Below are positions 63,252 to 64,000 of a DNA stretch of 64,000 nucleotides, piece after piece. Source of the DNA: Acidobacteriota bacterium (GTDB lineage: Bacteria > Acidobacteriota > Thermoanaerobaculia > Gp7-AA8). The position numbers were made by a program, and so were the translations under genes. Location of the stretch: contig QHVT01000006.1 of the NCBI GenBank assembly GCA_003223645.1, forward strand, positions 276,967 to 340,966. Reading direction: 5' to 3'. The notes beneath the pieces were generated by a model. That model had not been told where the DNA came from and ran no database searches. It worked only from the letters and a program-made list of their open reading frames with translations. The number at the start of each line of letters is the position of its first letter. The first letter of the stretch is position 1.

Positions 63252-64000
63252 ATGCGTCGATGGTCCGTCGTCCTTCAGATCCTCTGGTCCATGCTTTCCG
63301 TAGCCGCGCTGGCGCAGGGCACCGGCGCTGACTGGCCGATGTACAGCGGCACGTACGACAGCCAACGCTTCTCGAGTCTCGACCAGATCAACGCCGCCAA
63401 CGTCAAACAGATCCGTCCCGTGTGGGCGTTCCAGACCGGCATCGCCAATCCGAACATGTCGTTCGAGAACACGCCGATCGTCGTCGCTGGAGTGATGTAC
63501 GTCTCGACCGGAAACGACATCATTTATGCGATGGACGCGGAGAGCGGCGCGCTGAAGTGGGCGTTCGATCCGAAAATCAAGGTCGACACCGGCATCCTCG
63601 GCACGATCGCTCCCGGCATCGATCAACAGCTCAAGCTTTGCTGCGGTCAGAACAGCCGCGGCCTGGCCTTCTACAAGAACCGGATCTACATGGGCACGCT
63701 CGACGGGCGGCTGATCGCGCTCAATGCCGCCGACGGCACCGGCGTGAAGACGTTTACCGACAACATTCTGAAGACGCCGGGGCAGGTCCAGGTGCTCGAG
63801 CTGAAAGCAGGCTACAGCTGGACCGCGGCGCCGATCGTATGGGACGACAAGATCTTCTTCGGCGCGGCCGGCAGCGAATACCGCACGCGCGGACGCTTTC
63901 ACGCCTTCGACGCCAACACCGGCAAGCTGCTGTGGCAGTGGTACACCATCCCCGCACCGGGCGAGCCGGGCGGCGACAGCTGGCCGAATAAGAAAACCGG
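63252..64000 (+). CDS. PQQ-dependent (methanol/ethanol-type) dehydrogenase, 5' part
   Basis: 249 residues are visible and the frame runs off the window. AGGAG precedes ATG 63252. The signal peptide is MRRWSVVLQILWSMLSVAALA, then DWPMYSGTYDSQRFSSLDQI, the standard start of quinoprotein dehydrogenases. The vicinal disulfide that contacts PQQ is at LCCGQNSRG. Propeller blades with the tryptophan-docking pattern follow (IYAMDAESGALKW, FHAFDANTGKLLWQWY). It oxidises an alcohol or aldehyde in the periplasm; whether it carries a C-terminal cytochrome c domain cannot be seen. Confidence 0.93.
   Translation, partial: MRRWSVVLQILWSMLSVAALAQGTGADWPMYSGTYDSQRFSSLDQINAANVKQIRPVWAFQTGIANPNMSFENTPIVVAGVMYVSTGNDIIYAMDAESGALKWAFDPKIKVDTGILGTIAPGIDQQLKLCCGQNSRGLAFYKNRIYMGTLDGRLIALNAADGTGVKTFTDNILKTPGQVQVLELKAGYSWTAAPIVWDDKIFFGAAGSEYRTRGRFHAFDANTGKLLWQWYTIPAPGEPGGDSWPNKKT

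Overview
The window is GC-rich (roughly two thirds G+C by eye), densely coded DNA of a diderm (LPS-making) bacterium. KdsA and KdsB (Kdo synthesis and activation), outer-membrane-type barrels, PknB-type kinases with TPR tails, a sigma/zinc-finger/TPR operon and a PQQ alcohol dehydrogenase together suggest an Acidobacteriota-like soil lineage (Thermoanaerobaculia/Vicinamibacteria type). That placement is an inference from gene content; no rRNA, tRNA or transposase was seen.

Layout. 1-2334 (minus): sigma factor, zinc-finger/TPR membrane protein and a caspase-like protease cut by the left edge. 2431-10237: two-component system, small secreted protein, EamA exporter, VOC protein, Mug-type DNA glycosylase, outer-membrane barrel, pyruvate kinase. 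10363-15541 (minus): a compact operon of a small CPLC-motif membrane protein, a complete arthropod-type hemocyanin/prophenoloxidase homologue with all six copper histidines, a 108-aa protein resembling the hemocyanin N-domain on its own, a second caspase-like protease and a partner protein. 15827-23869: aroF, two envelope proteins, kdsB, pyrG, recD2. 23950-31767: three tandem paralogous Ser/Thr kinases, an intact PlsC-like acyltransferase, and between kinases 1 and 2 the collapsed remnant of a second acyltransferase copy. 31780-33568: kdsA and a methyltransferase. 33789-38052: a lanthipeptide-like locus of a six-repeat Cys/Ser/Thr-rich precursor, a lyase-like protein and an RRE-kinase-LanC fusion, all joined by 4-bp start/stop overlaps. 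38072-39477: two toxin-antitoxin-like modules beside a remnant of a second LanC gene. 39569-49142: LamG protein, metK, UbiB kinase, L,D-transpeptidase, esterase, two tandem matrixin-like metalloproteases and a truncated gene. 49258-62168: three very large co-directional genes, a phospholipase D-like protein (1007 aa) and two unrecognised proteins (1215 and 2080 aa). 62380-63160: about 18 copies of a 42-43 bp repeat built on a palindrome. 63252-end: start of a PQQ-dependent dehydrogenase.

How parts may work together. Operon structure argues that the caspase and hemocyanin homologues belong to one pathway, perhaps proteolysis coupled to phenol oxidation as in arthropod prophenoloxidase cascades; this is inference. 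The lanthipeptide-like locus has a candidate for every needed step: substrate with repeated cores, recognition domain, kinase, lyase and cyclase. Intergenic DNA is unusually rich in long palindromes and in heptamer-based arrays, several of which abut or enter coding ends.

The strongest candidates for undescribed systems are the precursor/lyase/RRE-kinase-cyclase locus, the hemocyanin-caspase operon, and the phospholipase D/giant-protein operon.
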